Program-made: the position numbers and the translations under genes | The notes under the pieces: model-generated | Databases searched by the model: none | What the model was told of the DNA's origin: nothing | The model's input: only the letters and a program-made list of their open reading frames with translations | Assembly (NCBI RefSeq): GCF_032854445.1 | Contig: NC_088300.1 | Location: 59,308,984 to 59,372,983, forward strand | Direction of reading: 5' to 3' | DNA from: Liolophura sinensis | Lineage: Eukaryota; Mollusca; Polyplacophora; Chitonida; Chitonidae | Length of the DNA: 64,000 nt | Shown: positions 44,601 through 57,409 of the stretch, in pieces | Position numbering within the stretch: the first letter of the stretch is position 1 | How the letters are laid out: each line of letters starts with the position of its first letter

Positions 44601-47600
44601 TCCACCATAAATGATTGAAGATTCTAATGAGCCAATAAAATGTCCATCAATCACACAAAACATGGGAAGTGCCAGATTTAACATGACAAGTCAACCAACC
44701 ACAAAATTCAATCCTACATCACGCTTCAGATATTTTGGTGGCAAAAATGGATTAACCTCCTGTCTGTAAATAATGACACAATGAATTTACACGCCCAGTT
44801 TTTCAGGAACTTAATAATGTAAAAAACAGCCATTAACAACCGCTTTAGAAAGTACCATTAAAATCTGTTTAAAATGATCTATCTTCAAATTATAAATTTC
44901 TTTCCGTGCCAAGGGGAGACAACTAAAGGAAATACATGCATGTGTTTAAGACTGTAAACATCTACTTCATTTAGTGCACAAAAATGCTAGATGACAGCAA
45001 TAAAAGTAATGCTAAGCTGCATGCAAATGGTCAGTTAATTGATCACTTCAGTCTAATCATCAAAACTCCAAGAAATTGCCATATAAATTCAACAAAAGTA
45101 ATAGATATATATCCTGTGATCAGTAAGACTCAGTGCAGTTGATAAGATGTTGTATCAACAAAAATAATGCACTGAAACCCCTAAATACACTGAAGGTAAA
45201 AACCAGCTTGATAGGTTACAAACTATATAAGCAGCTTTCTATATGCTTTTATTGTATTATAAGTGGTACGGTATTTATTATGCAAGTGTGATGGCATATC
45301 ACACTAATTAAACAGCTGATTTTCCTCATAAATGTCTCTGATCGGTGACAGATAAATTTAATTGGAGAAGTGCACGAATGTGTAGACTCTTGCATGGGAC
45401 GAGCTTCAATACCACTTGTCTTGTCAGAATAATTTAAAAGAAAAAATAGCCCAGCGCAAATTAACAATAGCTGCAACAGCCATCAAAATGTCAATGTGGC
45501 CTTGCTCTCATCATTATAAGAATAAGCCCTTGTTTAAGACAGAATGTCAAAAATTTTACCGATTGACCAACAAAGCTTGTTGCATCTCCAGACTGAACAG
45601 AAAAAATGGAATACACATTTTTTAATCTTTTTAATACACAAAGCTGAGGGAATACATCTACATTATTTTATACTTGTCCATCTTTTAATCTTTTTACCCT
45701 TGAATAAATAACTTTTGATGCCAATGTGATGTTCAACTACAATGTGATTTTCAATTTATAGTACTCAACTCAGAATCTTCGTCTGCTTTCTTTGTCAACA
45801 GCAAAAACTACAAGAGTAGTGACACAAAGTAAGAAGAAAAATCTGCCATTTTTTTTTTCAGAATTGTCACTGTACAGAAAGAATCACATTCAGAGAGAGT
45901 TCAAACGACTTAGGTACAGATTAGAGCTGTAAGTAATAGGCGGTGGGTTTTGTCAGGTAGGTGTTATCTACTGGTGATCTAAGGTGAGAGGGTGGGTCAG
46001 TCCACAGATGGGAGGAACATTCTCTGTGGCTAATGCCAATTAAAGCCTCCAAGACCCCACCATATTACATCAGGCTACCATTAAGCAGATCTAATCAGTG
46101 TTTACTTATAGGAAACAACTATCCTGAACAAAGTTCTTTTTGGTATACTGCTCATAATAGCTTAACCTTTACAAGGTTACATAATCCAAAATCAGTGTAA
46201 ACAGCCATTAACATCCACGGGTACATCTGTGTTATTTGGATAGTACTCTTTCTGTAAATAAACCAAAGTTAACCACATACCAAAACTACAAAAATGCCTG
46301 AACACATATGTATCCGTCGTATATGACGACACAAATTTGGCTCGTAAATTTTGTCTTTTTAAAATTTGTCAACTTTACTGATCTACAAATACTAAATCAT
46401 TCACAAAATAACATGTTCATACACACCTGATTAATTGTTCTACCCGGATATATGACATGATTTTGTTAAATTTTTCCAAAATAATTATTGCAGGCAAGTT
46501 TACTTATCATACATAAACTATCCTTTACAGTGTTTCTGCTGTAACTTTAAGTATGTCAAAGGTTTGTCAGGTAAAGGTTTGTGGTTTACTCTGGGCACTC
46601 CAGCTTCTTCCACCCATAAACCTGACTGTAGACATATAAGTGAAAAATTCTTAACCATATTCAATCAATCCTTTAAAAGAAACTATCTTTGACCACAACA
46701 CTCCTGCAGTGGGCAACATACCATAATATAGCATGTGCAATCTGGCCTTAAATCCAATGTGATTCAACTGAAGGTCCTCAAGTATTAAAATGTCAGGTTC
46801 TTTTTAACTTTGAGGGGGACACCAGGTGAGATGATACCTGAGGATCAAAAGTCTCTGGGCTGAGCTCTCACACCTACGGGTGAGCTGATCTGTGGGATTA
46901 GATTACCTGGTCACTTATCAGGGACCCCATTTGGTGATTGCTATTGAGCAGGAGTTTTCATCTGTAAAAGTCACTTTTATGGAACAAAACAGTGAAGTTT
47001 CACCCTGTGGCTGGCCACTGGTTACTTGTTTTACAAATATTACATAAGTTATCTTGCTATTCACTCCAATCACCATACCCCCACCCCCTTCACCCCCAAC
47101 AGGTAAGTGCCAGGTACGAAGGAGTCACATTACTACCTGACTGGTGCTAATGTCACCTTTCCTGAGGCTTGGTCAAGCCTAATGTCTGTTCTGCTGATCA
47201 AGAAGGTTTATCTGCATCAAGTCAAGATTGGAGGTCTATGATACAAAGGATGGCTTCCCATGAGTAGATCTATTGTAGGTATAGCTGTTTTCCCCTACGT
47301 TAACAGTATGTTAATTTCTTGCAAGGCAAAAATATAAATCTTTTCCTTTAGACACCTTGCCCGTGAGAAATCTTACCTCTGGTTTCAAGAAAGTCAAATG
47401 TATATCTGCTTCAACGGACAATTAGCCCAACCTCAATTGACTGACTTCCAGAGTATTTCACGTGAAAATCTGTGATTTTATTAGGAAAGTTCCTTAATAT
47501 ATTAAGGCAAATTCTGTAAATACTTAAACCGTAAAGTTATTACTGGTCCAACTGACAACTGGACCAATAAACATCAATTTAATAGGCACAAAGTAATACA

Positions 47601-50600
47601 TCCTTCATAAAGCTTTGGCATGCCTCAAATTCCATCATTGCACCCATTAACTATACATTGTGTCTTCTTTAGTTTACTGCAAGTATTTTGTACTAGAAAA
47701 CCTGGATGCACAAATCAAACTATTTTTTTTAGGTGAGTTATATCTACTTTTCTATTTGTTTGTGAAAATAAAGATATGTTGTTGAGATTGTTCAGATTAT
47801 CACATGGGGCTAATAACATCAGCAAAATAATCACTTCAGCACAAAAAGCAACTTTGTTTTGGTAAAAGATGTGTTAAATTTAGAAGGGAATACATGAATA
47901 CTGAATAACAGTGGTATTAATACCGAGAGGAGCTAAGAGAGACCTGTGTTTGTAAGGGCAACTGGACTGTCAACTGAATCCCAAGTTCCAGACAAGTGAT
48001 TAGTGGCAAGATATTTTTAGAAAGATCAAACATGAGCCTTAACCTAAAATAACTATCTTGAATTCATCAGTGACGAATGACCTTCATTCCTTCTCACCTG
48101 ACTAGAACTGACAATACCTGATCATGTTCCACTCATTAGGTCTAGACAACTTTCTACAATTTTTTTGACTGTTGTCTTCCAGGTCATGTTGAAAGCTTTT
48201 AGTACAATTTGAATACCGAATGCACAAAATTCTACTATCGATATCACTCTGATGCTTCAGGAAAAATTCATTTCTGACCAGACACTAATCTGTACATCAT
48301 GTTCAGGAATATGTGTTTAAAAAAAACACAAGCTTGCTCATACGAACACAGAAACAATTGTAGAGTACAAGGATAGCAGATGTATAGTCATGGATTACTT
48401 CATTAAACAATATATCTTTGTTCATATTACTGTAATTATTACTGTCCTCATTACCGACATTATCACACTACACGGTGGTGTATAATTAAGACAAGCACCT
48501 GATTAAGAAAAGTAAGAATTCGCATAATCTCACCAGATTAGCTATAGGTGATAGCATCAGTAAATCTAAAGCCCTGCCACTAGAGGCGATTTTGTCATGT
48601 GACACGTAAACTATGACGAGGCAAGAAGCACTTCAGTAAAGCAGCAGATATATGTTAAGTAACATGGTTAAGTAATATGCACTTTCTTGGGGTCAAAAAG
48701 TACTACATCTACTGATTTAATTTGAAAACTCAGGACCTCCATTATTTAATGAATCAATGTCATCGAGTGTAATCATTTCAATCATTTGCTTGAATGATGG
48801 AGCTTTAAATTTCGTTCCCTAAAATGGATGATAAAAATCTTTGCTTATTTCCAGGAGTTCTACATTGGCAACATTTCCCTCTCCTTGACTTGAACTCTTC
48901 CCTCTTGCAACATTACCCAGCTTTATGGAACTTTTACGTCCTCATTACCTTCCATAGTATTAGATCTGTATAACTCAAAGCTATTATCCATTGCAACATT
49001 TCTTTCTAGAAAAGTACATGTAAACATAAAATACCTGTTATGTAGATCTACTCCTCACATAAACATGTAATTTTTTTACTTCATTTAATTGTGATAATTA
49101 TAAAACAAAACTAAACAAAATATTAAATGGAATCCATTTATCTTGCATGTTATCTAAATGCAGAAATCAACTCTAACAGCCCATAAAGAGTCAAAAGCCT
49201 AATTGGCTTAATACATTTTCTAACCAACAGTGTCAATTCGCACAGATTACACAAATGATTACTACATCGTAATTTCTTCTAAACCACATCGTCTCTCAGC
49301 TCTGACAACCTCCGTTATCTGTGTGTCCCAAAGGCAACAATAAAGGACATTAAAATAATTTACATAAAAGTTGCACTCATTAACCAATTAAACCTTAGAA
49401 AACTGCTGGAGGGAAGTGGCATCTTTTATGCAAAAACTTCTTAATTTCCTTAAAGATGTGGTGCATCAAGTTCTAACATTTCAATTTATTCATTCTGCGA
49501 AGCATGCACACAATACAGTCAACAAAAACATTGTCTGATAGCATCTTCATGAATCATCCATGAGAAGATTTAGTAACTTCAGTTTTGGGCTCGTACTCCC
49601 AAAACGCAGACGTTTGCGCCTTGCATTTAAGAACGTGCAGAATTTGTTAACACATAACAAATTAGAATTGCAAATTACAAGCACATATTGTTGGAAATGT
49701 AGGCAAACCTCCTGGGTGGGATAAGAGACAAGGGAATAGATATTTTAGCTGTTAAACGATAGTATGATACAAAACAGAAAAAAACTTTAAAGACTCTTAA
49801 TTAGGGATGTCACAATGACATAAAATATCATAAATATCTCAACATGCAAATTACTTCACTCTGGTGACCTTTACTAGTTTCTGTACATATCTTGGTGGAT
49901 TATGCAAGTATTAATCATATTCACTACTGCTTGTAATGTTATAAATTTGTCAAATGCTTATTCTCAGTTAACACAAATTCAGCTCATTAACAATTTATAT
50001 TAACAGTTTTGCTGCGAAAGAATTTTAAATATTCAAATATTAGAATCTCCTGCCAAGATTGTTTTGATAAGAGTTCTAATATACTGCATATAGGTAACTT
50101 CTTCAAATTTAGACATCCTGTTAAAATAATTCATCTCTGCAGACAATGATATCTCCATGTAAGCTTTATCAAAATTTCTGAGATTCCCACCAACTACAAA
50201 CATGCTATGTAACATTAGGTGATCGGAGACCCACAAATATGCAAGGTATGACAAGCACAAAAAAAAATGCTCTATTCATTTCCTAGGTTTTTAATGTTTT
50301 TCAATAGTTTTGCAATGTATACTGATAAAATGTACAAGATACTCATGGCTGCTAACTACCCTGCTGGGGACAGGCACACTTTACTCTTATGCCTGGCAAA
50401 TCTGAATAATAACCATTAGGCTTTAAATAGTTTCCTACAGGGTCTGAGAAAATGGGACTCTTCCTAAACGGGAGCCCACACAGGGCTTCTTATTCAGATA
50501 ATGGTACCCTCAGTGACCCGTAACTTTACATGTCAGTGGTTTTAGTGGGATCAGCGTGTGCTAGTTTTTTGTACCGCTCACTACTAACAATTGATCGAAT

Positions 50601-50790
50601 GATGGGCAGCTGATACAAACTCTGCCGCCTCAACACCAGAACAAAAGGCAGACAGTCCTTTTGCTACCAGTCAACCAATTTGTTCTTTTATTCCTCCAAA
50701 AAATGGACTCAGGCAGATGTGAGGGATGCCTCAATCAGTATTTTAACCTCTTTGGTTAGAGGTCTTGCTGGCTAGAGCATCAGAGATTCC
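41670..50790. other. Large non-coding stretch
   Basis: No gene was identified over about 9 kb. It holds G-runs (42669-42687), a C-rich tract (about 47080-47100) and complex CAGGT-rich pieces near 45940-46080 and 46800-47250. Between these lie long AT-rich stretches. A 64-codon ATG ORF (43380-43574, AAAATGG start context) and a 12-codon splice-bounded piece near 42110-42150 were seen but not supported. Confidence 0.4.
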
Positions 50791-50797
50791 GTAAACC

Positions 50798-50998
50798 ATG
50801 GACCATCCTTCAGCTTCCCATTCACTCATTATCTGGCTTGCCCTTCTGGTGATTCAATGTCAAAGGCTAGAGGCTCAAGGGCACAGGACTATGGACAACA
50901 AAAAAACAGTCACTGACCCCTGTACTGTGTCACAATTTTCCATTTCTATGACTTTTTTTCACGGACAGTTTCCCAAAAATGGTCCTGACCTTTACTGA
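50798..50998 (+). CDS. Candidate small secreted-type ORF
   Basis: ATG in a strong context (AAACCATGG) opens 66 codons. The N-terminus, MDHPSASHSLIIWLALLVIQ followed by CQRLEAQG, has the n/h/c layout of a signal peptide with cleavage after EAQG or nearby. The remainder is polar with one further Cys and ends GPDLY. No family was recognised, and there is no obvious donor or poly(A) signal nearby. Such patterns also occur by chance in 64 kb. Confidence 0.22.
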   Translation: MDHPSASHSLIIWLALLVIQCQRLEAQGHRTMDNKKTVTDPCTVSQFSISMTFFHGQFPKNGPDLY

Positions 50999-50999
50999 C

Positions 51000-53340
51000 A
51001 TCAGTACCACCTGTCTAAGACTAACTAGTGTGAGAACTGGGAAGGCGGAAAGTAAATGTTTTTTTGCAAAAGAAAGATATTGCTATTTAATGTACATTGT
51101 CAAGGCTTCTCAGAAAAAAAAAAAAAACCAACATTCTCGAGGTTTAAAGATGTAATTCCCTAAATCAACAAGTAAGAAAGTTAACATTTTGTCTGATTTG
51201 CACCTTCACAGTATTTTTAGCACTTTCACTACAATGTTGCATATTCAGTCATTTTTAAAAATGAAATTTTCAATCCACAATGATGAAAATGATGAAAATT
51301 TGTACAACTACTTATTACAACAAATACTAAATTAAACTTTGTATTCCGAACTGTTATAAATCTTTCCAGGGTGTATAAATCTTAAAAGGCGCAACTGACT
51401 TCGTTGTAGCCCTCTATATCTGATATAATTTCTACTGTGTGGTCAGCATTATATATGACAACTCTAAACTTAAAAATGGTATAAATCACCAATATTTCAA
51501 GAGACTTCTGTACTGAGTTATATCGTCTATCAGACTCTCTTTTAACCATTAACACACCACTTGACACAAAACAAATCAGGCAATAGACAACTCAAAAATC
51601 ACATAAACACATAAAACAAATCTTATCAGGAAAATGTCACACAGATATGACACAGGGTGTAAATAAAACCTGTTTTCCGTTTCAACAAACGGAAGTAACC
51701 TGTAGGCCTTGATGAGATGACACTTAATAAATAGTTTAATTAACTTTTGTTCACTTCATTAATTTGTTCTTCAAGGGGGGGGGGGGGGGGGCTCAAAAAT
51801 TTTTCCTCATTAGGTCAATTCTTTAGCTTACAGCTTCTTATACAGCTCAATCTATCAGTCATCCCAAACTAAATCGTTAGACTCGGTTATCTATTCCATG
51901 TATAACGTACAACAACATATCTATTTCACAACAATTCTAATGAGCAATAGATCAATCTAAGGACCTAAGCACATAGAAGAAATTCATTTACAAACATGTA
52001 TATGTAATGTTATTTTTACACACATTCTGCACTATAAATTAGAAGACGCATGGACACTCTGGCCATCTGTAAGCCATCTGCACTTTGGTCTTACAACTTG
52101 GTCTTACAGCTGCCAATCAGTATCTAATGCAGAGACCACTGACAATGAAGGTTAGTTTAAACTCAATCTAATAAAAATCTCAGATTTACATCACCAAAAC
52201 ATTTAAGGAAACAATCCTTAATATATCCCCTCATTGTGCCGACTCCCAGAATCATAAGATCACTCATTCTAAAATGTCAGCTTGCCTTTCTTTGAGAACG
52301 CGATATACCTTACCTTACAGAAACAACAACGCAATCTGTAATTTGGACACTATTCGCTAACCACACATGTCTACCAGACAAAAAGTTTTTGAAATCCCTT
52401 TCTTTTAAAGGCATATTTGCCAGGGGTGTATTTTTTGTATTACCTTTTTTTTTAAAAATAAATACTGAACACCCAATCTTCTATACACTGTACCATCCTT
52501 CCACAAAGCATGCTGGTTCAACTGCTGAAAATATCCTAATTTTCAATATGGCAATAAACAAAGGTGAAATAAAAGCAGTGAAATGTATGTTAGTATTATT
52601 AATGTATATTACATTACTCATGTTCTGAACAACTGACAAATTAAGTCTTATTAAGTTCTATCAGTTTGATACAATCGGTATCTGTTGACGATATTCTTGC
52701 ATGATACGGCTTGGAGACATAAAACAGTCACATTTTAACTATAACCCCCAAAAATCATTAAGTCCAAACTGGGAGAATACAAGAGATTTGTATCTTTTTA
52801 CAGTTTTACTTTCTTTTAAAAAGATATCATAATTGAAAGTTCATAATGACATTCTTAAGCAATAACCAACCCACAATATCTTCACTTGGGAAAACAAGTT
52901 TTATTATTTCTTGCTAAAAGGACTGAATAACATGGATGTCCTCTGGCCCATTTGGTCTGGCACAATATATAAAATATTAACTATGAGCAGTGAGCTTAAT
53001 CTGAATGTCATTAACCCATGAATTACAAGCCATATGGTAAGGCCTCAATCAAGCTGAGAAAGTTTGGCTCACATTATTTGATAAGATGTCTAAATTTTCA
53101 CAGTTGAAGCGTAGATTCTTTGCAAATTAATTGTCTTGGGTAATATGGAATTTAAATGGCATACCTATGAAATCACCCCACCCCCCTCCCCCACCCTGGT
53201 GAGGGAAACATGGTGGGGTGGAGGGCATAGTTAAGCTATAAATCTGTAACTGTAGGGACTATCACTGTTGAGTTTGATAGGGGAACAGCAGGGAAGAAGG
53301 GATATATCAAGCATCAGGGTAGCACATCAAAGGTGCAGTG
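51000..53340. other. Non-coding DNA with homopolymer tracts
   Basis: It contains an A-run near 51114, a G16-type run at about 51775-51790 and a C-rich/G-rich pair near 53176-53225. No exon was recognised. Confidence 0.45.
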
Positions 53341-53350
53341 TTTGGTGATA

Positions 53351-53388
53351 AAACCCCCGGAGACTGAGGTTAAGTCTCCGGGAGGTTT
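53351..53388. other. Strong DNA/RNA hairpin
   Basis: The arm aaacc-cccggagact (53351-53365) pairs with agtctccgggaggttt (53373-53388) across a 7-nt loop (gaggtta). It forms about 15 pairs with a single bulged base, and G/C-rich pairs dominate. Weaker pairing continues outward (ggtgat / accatc). It is far more stable than surrounding DNA. Confidence 0.7.
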
Positions 53389-53399
53389 AACCATCTGTG

Positions 53400-54780
53400 A
53401 TAAATTAGATTCCTGTTCACAGAAAATCACATGGCTTGTATGCCTTAATGGATTACAGTTTACCAATTAATTGATATCAGTCTGACCCCCTCCCCTCCCC
53501 ACCCATGGCCTATTATCTATATATATTCCACACACTTCCAGTTTACAAATATTTCTACTCCTTCTTCACGTTCTCCTAATTGCACAGGAATACTGGTAAT
53601 CAACTTCAGGTGAACTAACTGGGCCTAAAGACTTGAACACAAAGTCTGTAAGTATTAATACATCTATTAAGTAGTACTTTATTATTTCAAAATGAAACTG
53701 GATGTACAAATCATCTGTCCAAGACCTAACAGAAAAATCTCCATTTCAGTTCTGATGAAGTAAACACATTCCTGTTGTGATTATTTATTTATTTAGTTGA
53801 TTGTTGTTTAATGCTACACTCAAGAATTCTTGTGATAATTCTCAAGTAATATTATCAAATTAATAGCACCTAAATTGTGAAGAAAGAAAATAATAAAGTA
53901 GAATCCACAGTGACTTAGAAAGTCAAAATAAATATTTGTTTGATCTTTGCATGGTTAGGAAACACTTTAGTGTGATAGTGCTTTATATTCTCCAGCTGCT
54001 TTTTTTTTGGTTCACCTGCCAAAGCATACAGCTGCCTAAGTTAGAATTTTATTAGAGAACAACCTGACTACATACAGCATTAGTCTCTTCCCCAAAACAA
54101 GCAGCTGCAGTTTTATAGATCTTTATCTTTTCCCTCTGAAAATGTGATCAATTGGACTATAGAAAAATGGACAGGGATCTATTTTTCTTCACAAGGCTGT
54201 TGTTTTTCTGTGATCAAGGAAGTCCTCTTACCTGACACACTTTTAACTCCGCCCCTTACAACCAGCCTCAACCTGATAGGTCCAAAGTCAGCTTGATTGG
54301 CAAGCACCCTCTGAACCAGATCTGAGTCAACTCAAAATGCAAAGGGGGAGTCAGAATACTTTAGATTTCTCACAACGTATTACATTATGATCCAACAAAA
54401 ATGATACAAATAAACTCATAGATAAGACTATAATTCCAACTTCTGCGATAAGCTTTAATACATTTTAACAGCTTTAATAAGTTTACACTTTTAGACTTCA
54501 ATGCTTGTTCCATATTCACCCCCTTGACTCTACAATGGATCAGCCCAAAAGACAGTTATACCCCCATTCAGTGAGCTATTGACAGGCTGCTGAGTGTGCC
54601 AATATTAAAGTTTTGTTGGGCAATGTGATTTAGAGCTCAGGCTGACCTGTGTGCACAACACTTACTGTGCAAGTTTTACCTGTGTCAAAAACAGCTAGTG
54701 TGTGAAGCTGTTCTGGTGAATAGTTTGGAGGAAAATCAGTCATCCCAAGTTGTTAGGAGATGTAGGTAGTGTAATGATCA
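53400..54780. other. Non-coding DNA with a repeat fragment
   Basis: A short family A fragment ('tttatttatttagttgattg' ... 'cactcaagaat', about 53779-53828) is present. Otherwise nothing was recognised. Confidence 0.45.
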
Positions 54781-55308
54781 GCTAGTAGTATAAGTAAGGT
54801 GTGAGACAGTGGCTAGGTAAGGAGTGCAGAGCATGCGACACACTCTGCGCAAGCAGTGAGGCGCGCCCCAGGTAAACCACTGTAACCGGGCCTTCTCTCT
54901 CCCTCTTACAGCGGACTGACAGGCAGACAATAGAAAGGGGCAGGACTTGTGCTAGATGTGCCAAGGTTTGGCGGGCTTCACTTCCCATTCAGTACAAGGG
55001 AGGCTGCTATTACAGTAGACCCTATCAGAGAGATATCACAGAGTGCCACTGACCGGCAGAGTGGGCAGACTACCTGAGTGACCAGTCACTGGACATTACA
55101 CAGCACACCTGTACTACCACACCTGAGACTTGGGGAGTTGTACCTGCTGATTACAAGTTAGCCCTGTGTGCTTGGGAGTGAATGGGGGACATGTATGTGG
55201 CTTGTACTAGACTGTGGTGATCGTACATGTGCTATCTACCATCAATCCAGCTAGTCTGCGCATTTGACATTGTGTAATTCCTTTGGGGGACACATATATA
55301 CCCTAAAG
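54781..55308 (+). promoter_or_regulatory. Putative promoter and 5' UTR of the signal-peptide gene
   Basis: The interval is CpG-richer than its surroundings (gcatgcgac, ctgcgcaag, gaggcgcgcccc near 54830-54870) and has a weak TATA-like TATAAG at 54789. The leader has four ACCTG motifs between about 55070 and 55146. It leads directly into the ATG at 55309. The start site is unknown. Confidence 0.3.
55182..55220 (+). CDS. Upstream ORF in the presumed 5' UTR
   Basis: ATG at 55182 starts 12 codons (MGDMYVACTRLW, then TGA). It ends 88 bp before the main ATG. If the leader is transcribed, it could reduce or condition translation of the downstream frame. Confidence 0.25.
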   Translation: MGDMYVACTRLW

Positions 55309-55380
55309 ATGAAGTTGGAGATACCAATTTGCAGACTGACCACACTGGTGCTGACCATTACCAGTCTGGCACAAGCTATG
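55309..55380 (+). CDS. Probable first coding exon: signal peptide
   Basis: ATG at 55309 (A at -3) begins 24 codons: MKLEIPICR, then a hydrophobic core LTTLVLTITSLAQA, then Met at the border. The layout (charged start, 12-14 residue hydrophobic core, AQA before the predicted cut) is that of a eukaryotic secretory signal peptide. The exon ends in ATG|gtaagt, a near-ideal donor, leaving phase 0. No upstream in-frame ATG competes. The mature protein is encoded further right, mostly beyond the window, so the product cannot be named. Signal-peptide-only first exons with long first introns are typical of secreted or receptor genes with large regulatory landscapes (inference). Confidence 0.5.
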
Positions 55381-57090
55381 GTAAGTATCTGGGGATGTTA
55401 TCAGTATTACTCACCTGTATCTACCTTAATTAACCATGCTGAATCACGTCGTATCTGATCATTACATATTGATCATCAAAACCCATGATCTATATTATTA
55501 TGTTACATACTGATATCAGCGTGTCAAACTACCACAGTTACTGTATATGTGTATAGTTTGCTGAGTTTCAATAGCTTACCCAATGCTATAATAAATACTT
55601 GGGTATATATGCACCTGACTAAGTTTTATGCACTGGTGAATATTTTTCTATAAAACTTCTTAACTCAAGAAATATATTTGTTCTTCTCCATTGGCAACTT
55701 CATAGCTTAATGCACCAACATGAAATAGTTGCTGAATATGGGGATAGAAGAAAACAAATCCCCTTTCTTTGGCGCTACAGGGACACTTTCAAATGACCAC
55801 TTCCAACTGTTTACATAACAAACCTTCCAAAGATAAAGCTGTTGAAAGTATGAACTTACCAAACATATTCCACATTTTTTTTATTTTTACCTGATCTTTT
55901 TTTCTTGCTCGGCTGCTTCATCTATACAATTAAAACACATTCAAACGGGCTTCATCATTACATAAACCACAACAAAAATTTCTTGTGAAAACTATGTTTA
56001 TGCTCTTTTCTTGTTAAATACATACCAGGTTATTTATAGTAGGTGTAACACCTGAGGCTTAATTGGTCCTTCAGGTAATTCTTGATTAACTTCAGCCCAG
56101 AAGTAATTACATACAGGTAAGCACTTGAGCACCTGTACTATCAAACACAAGCCAATAGAGAATATCACACTGTTGTGATCATTTAGTCTGTGATGGCTTT
56201 CAACATGAACATGCTCAGTCTATTTAAAAAAATTGGCATAATTTGGGTTTTCCTTCTATGATTGGTAGTTTATATATTGCTGTTTTAAATGTATGACTAG
56301 CATATTCATGTCCAAATATTCAATATTTATCATGTGGTGTTCCTGTAATCTCATCTGCTATATCTTCTTGGGCACTTGAACTTCTCTTAGACGATTAATT
56401 CCAGTTAATCTCATTGTAAGTTAACTCATCACTACCAGCCACGGGACTTACAACAAGAGTGAAGCATGACTTGACATACATTATGTACAGATCCTATATC
56501 TTAATGTACGCAGGTTAATAAGTTAATCATACATCATAATTTATAACTCTCCACTTCGAGGATAATAATCAGTCCTGAAGAATGCATGAGCTTAATACCT
56601 CTCAAGTCGTGCCTGAGATGCCGTCATAAAATACGTGTATGGAAAATTTCCCGTGGAACATTAAAAAAATGCCTTTCAAGGTGGTAACCCTTATTGAGCA
56701 TAAAAAAATCTTAAGGTGGATTTCACAGAAGTTAACAAAGTAGCATGTAAAAAGTACCATACATTTATGAAGTCCTTTTCCTTGAGGCATGCAAAAGTCC
56801 TGCTGTGAATCAGTTTATAAGTAGGATTCTTATATTTGTAGTACAAGAAGTTGTAAACTGTAAGTATATCTACGCGTAAAATGAAGCGCATGTACCTGTA
56901 ATGAGGGGTTATTTGTATGGCTGGCTGGCCCTTAAACTTAAAGTGGAGTCTTGTTCAAATGTAGGTAGAGTTAGAACATCTAGCACAAGGTGTATGTTTA
57001 CCCCAAGCCCCAAAGGTATACAAAATAAACAGGAGTATAGGTGCACACTCCCGCGGGGGCCCTTTAACGGCTGACCCACATAATATAGTC
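55381..57090. other. Presumed first intron, non-coding
   Basis: AT-rich sequence with CAGGT-containing stretches near 56030-56140. No further exon in phase 0 was identified. Confidence 0.4.
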
Positions 57091-57095
57091 AAATA

Positions 57096-57341
57096 CTATG
57101 GCACGAGCCGCCAGAAGCAGAAGACTGAATGTCTTTCAAAGTCTCTCCCATTGCCAGCATGTCCTATTAAAACACTCTCATTAGAGTTATCCTTTGAGAA
57201 GCTTGTATAGAGATCGTCTTCTGTCGGCACGCAAGAGCATATTTGTGAAGAATATATCGTTACAGTTTGGAAAGGAGGAAAGCAGGTAATAAAGCAGCCA
57301 AAAAAGAGAGAAGTCAGTAGAAGGGTAAACCAGTACAACAT
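57096..57341 (-). CDS. Candidate ORF with N-terminal membrane segment
   Basis: From ATG (57341) 81 codons run to TAG. The frame starts MLYWFTLLLTSLFFGCFITC, a 17-20 residue hydrophobic segment that could be a signal anchor or signal peptide. A polar region (CVPTEDDLYTSFSKDNSNES) follows and the end is CFWRLVP. The frame is also open upstream of the ATG. CpG density in the 3' half is above background. No family, splice site or poly(A) signal was recognised. It might be an exon of a small membrane or secreted protein, or chance. Confidence 0.22.
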   Translation of the reverse strand: MLYWFTLLLTSLFFGCFITCFPPFQTVTIYSSQICSCVPTEDDLYTSFSKDNSNESVLIGHAGNGRDFERHSVFCFWRLVP

Positions 57342-57409
57342 TAGGAAGGTAAAAAATGTCCTGTTAAGCGCAAGAGCCAGAAAGGTGCCTGAGGCATGTC
57401 CTGTCAAAC

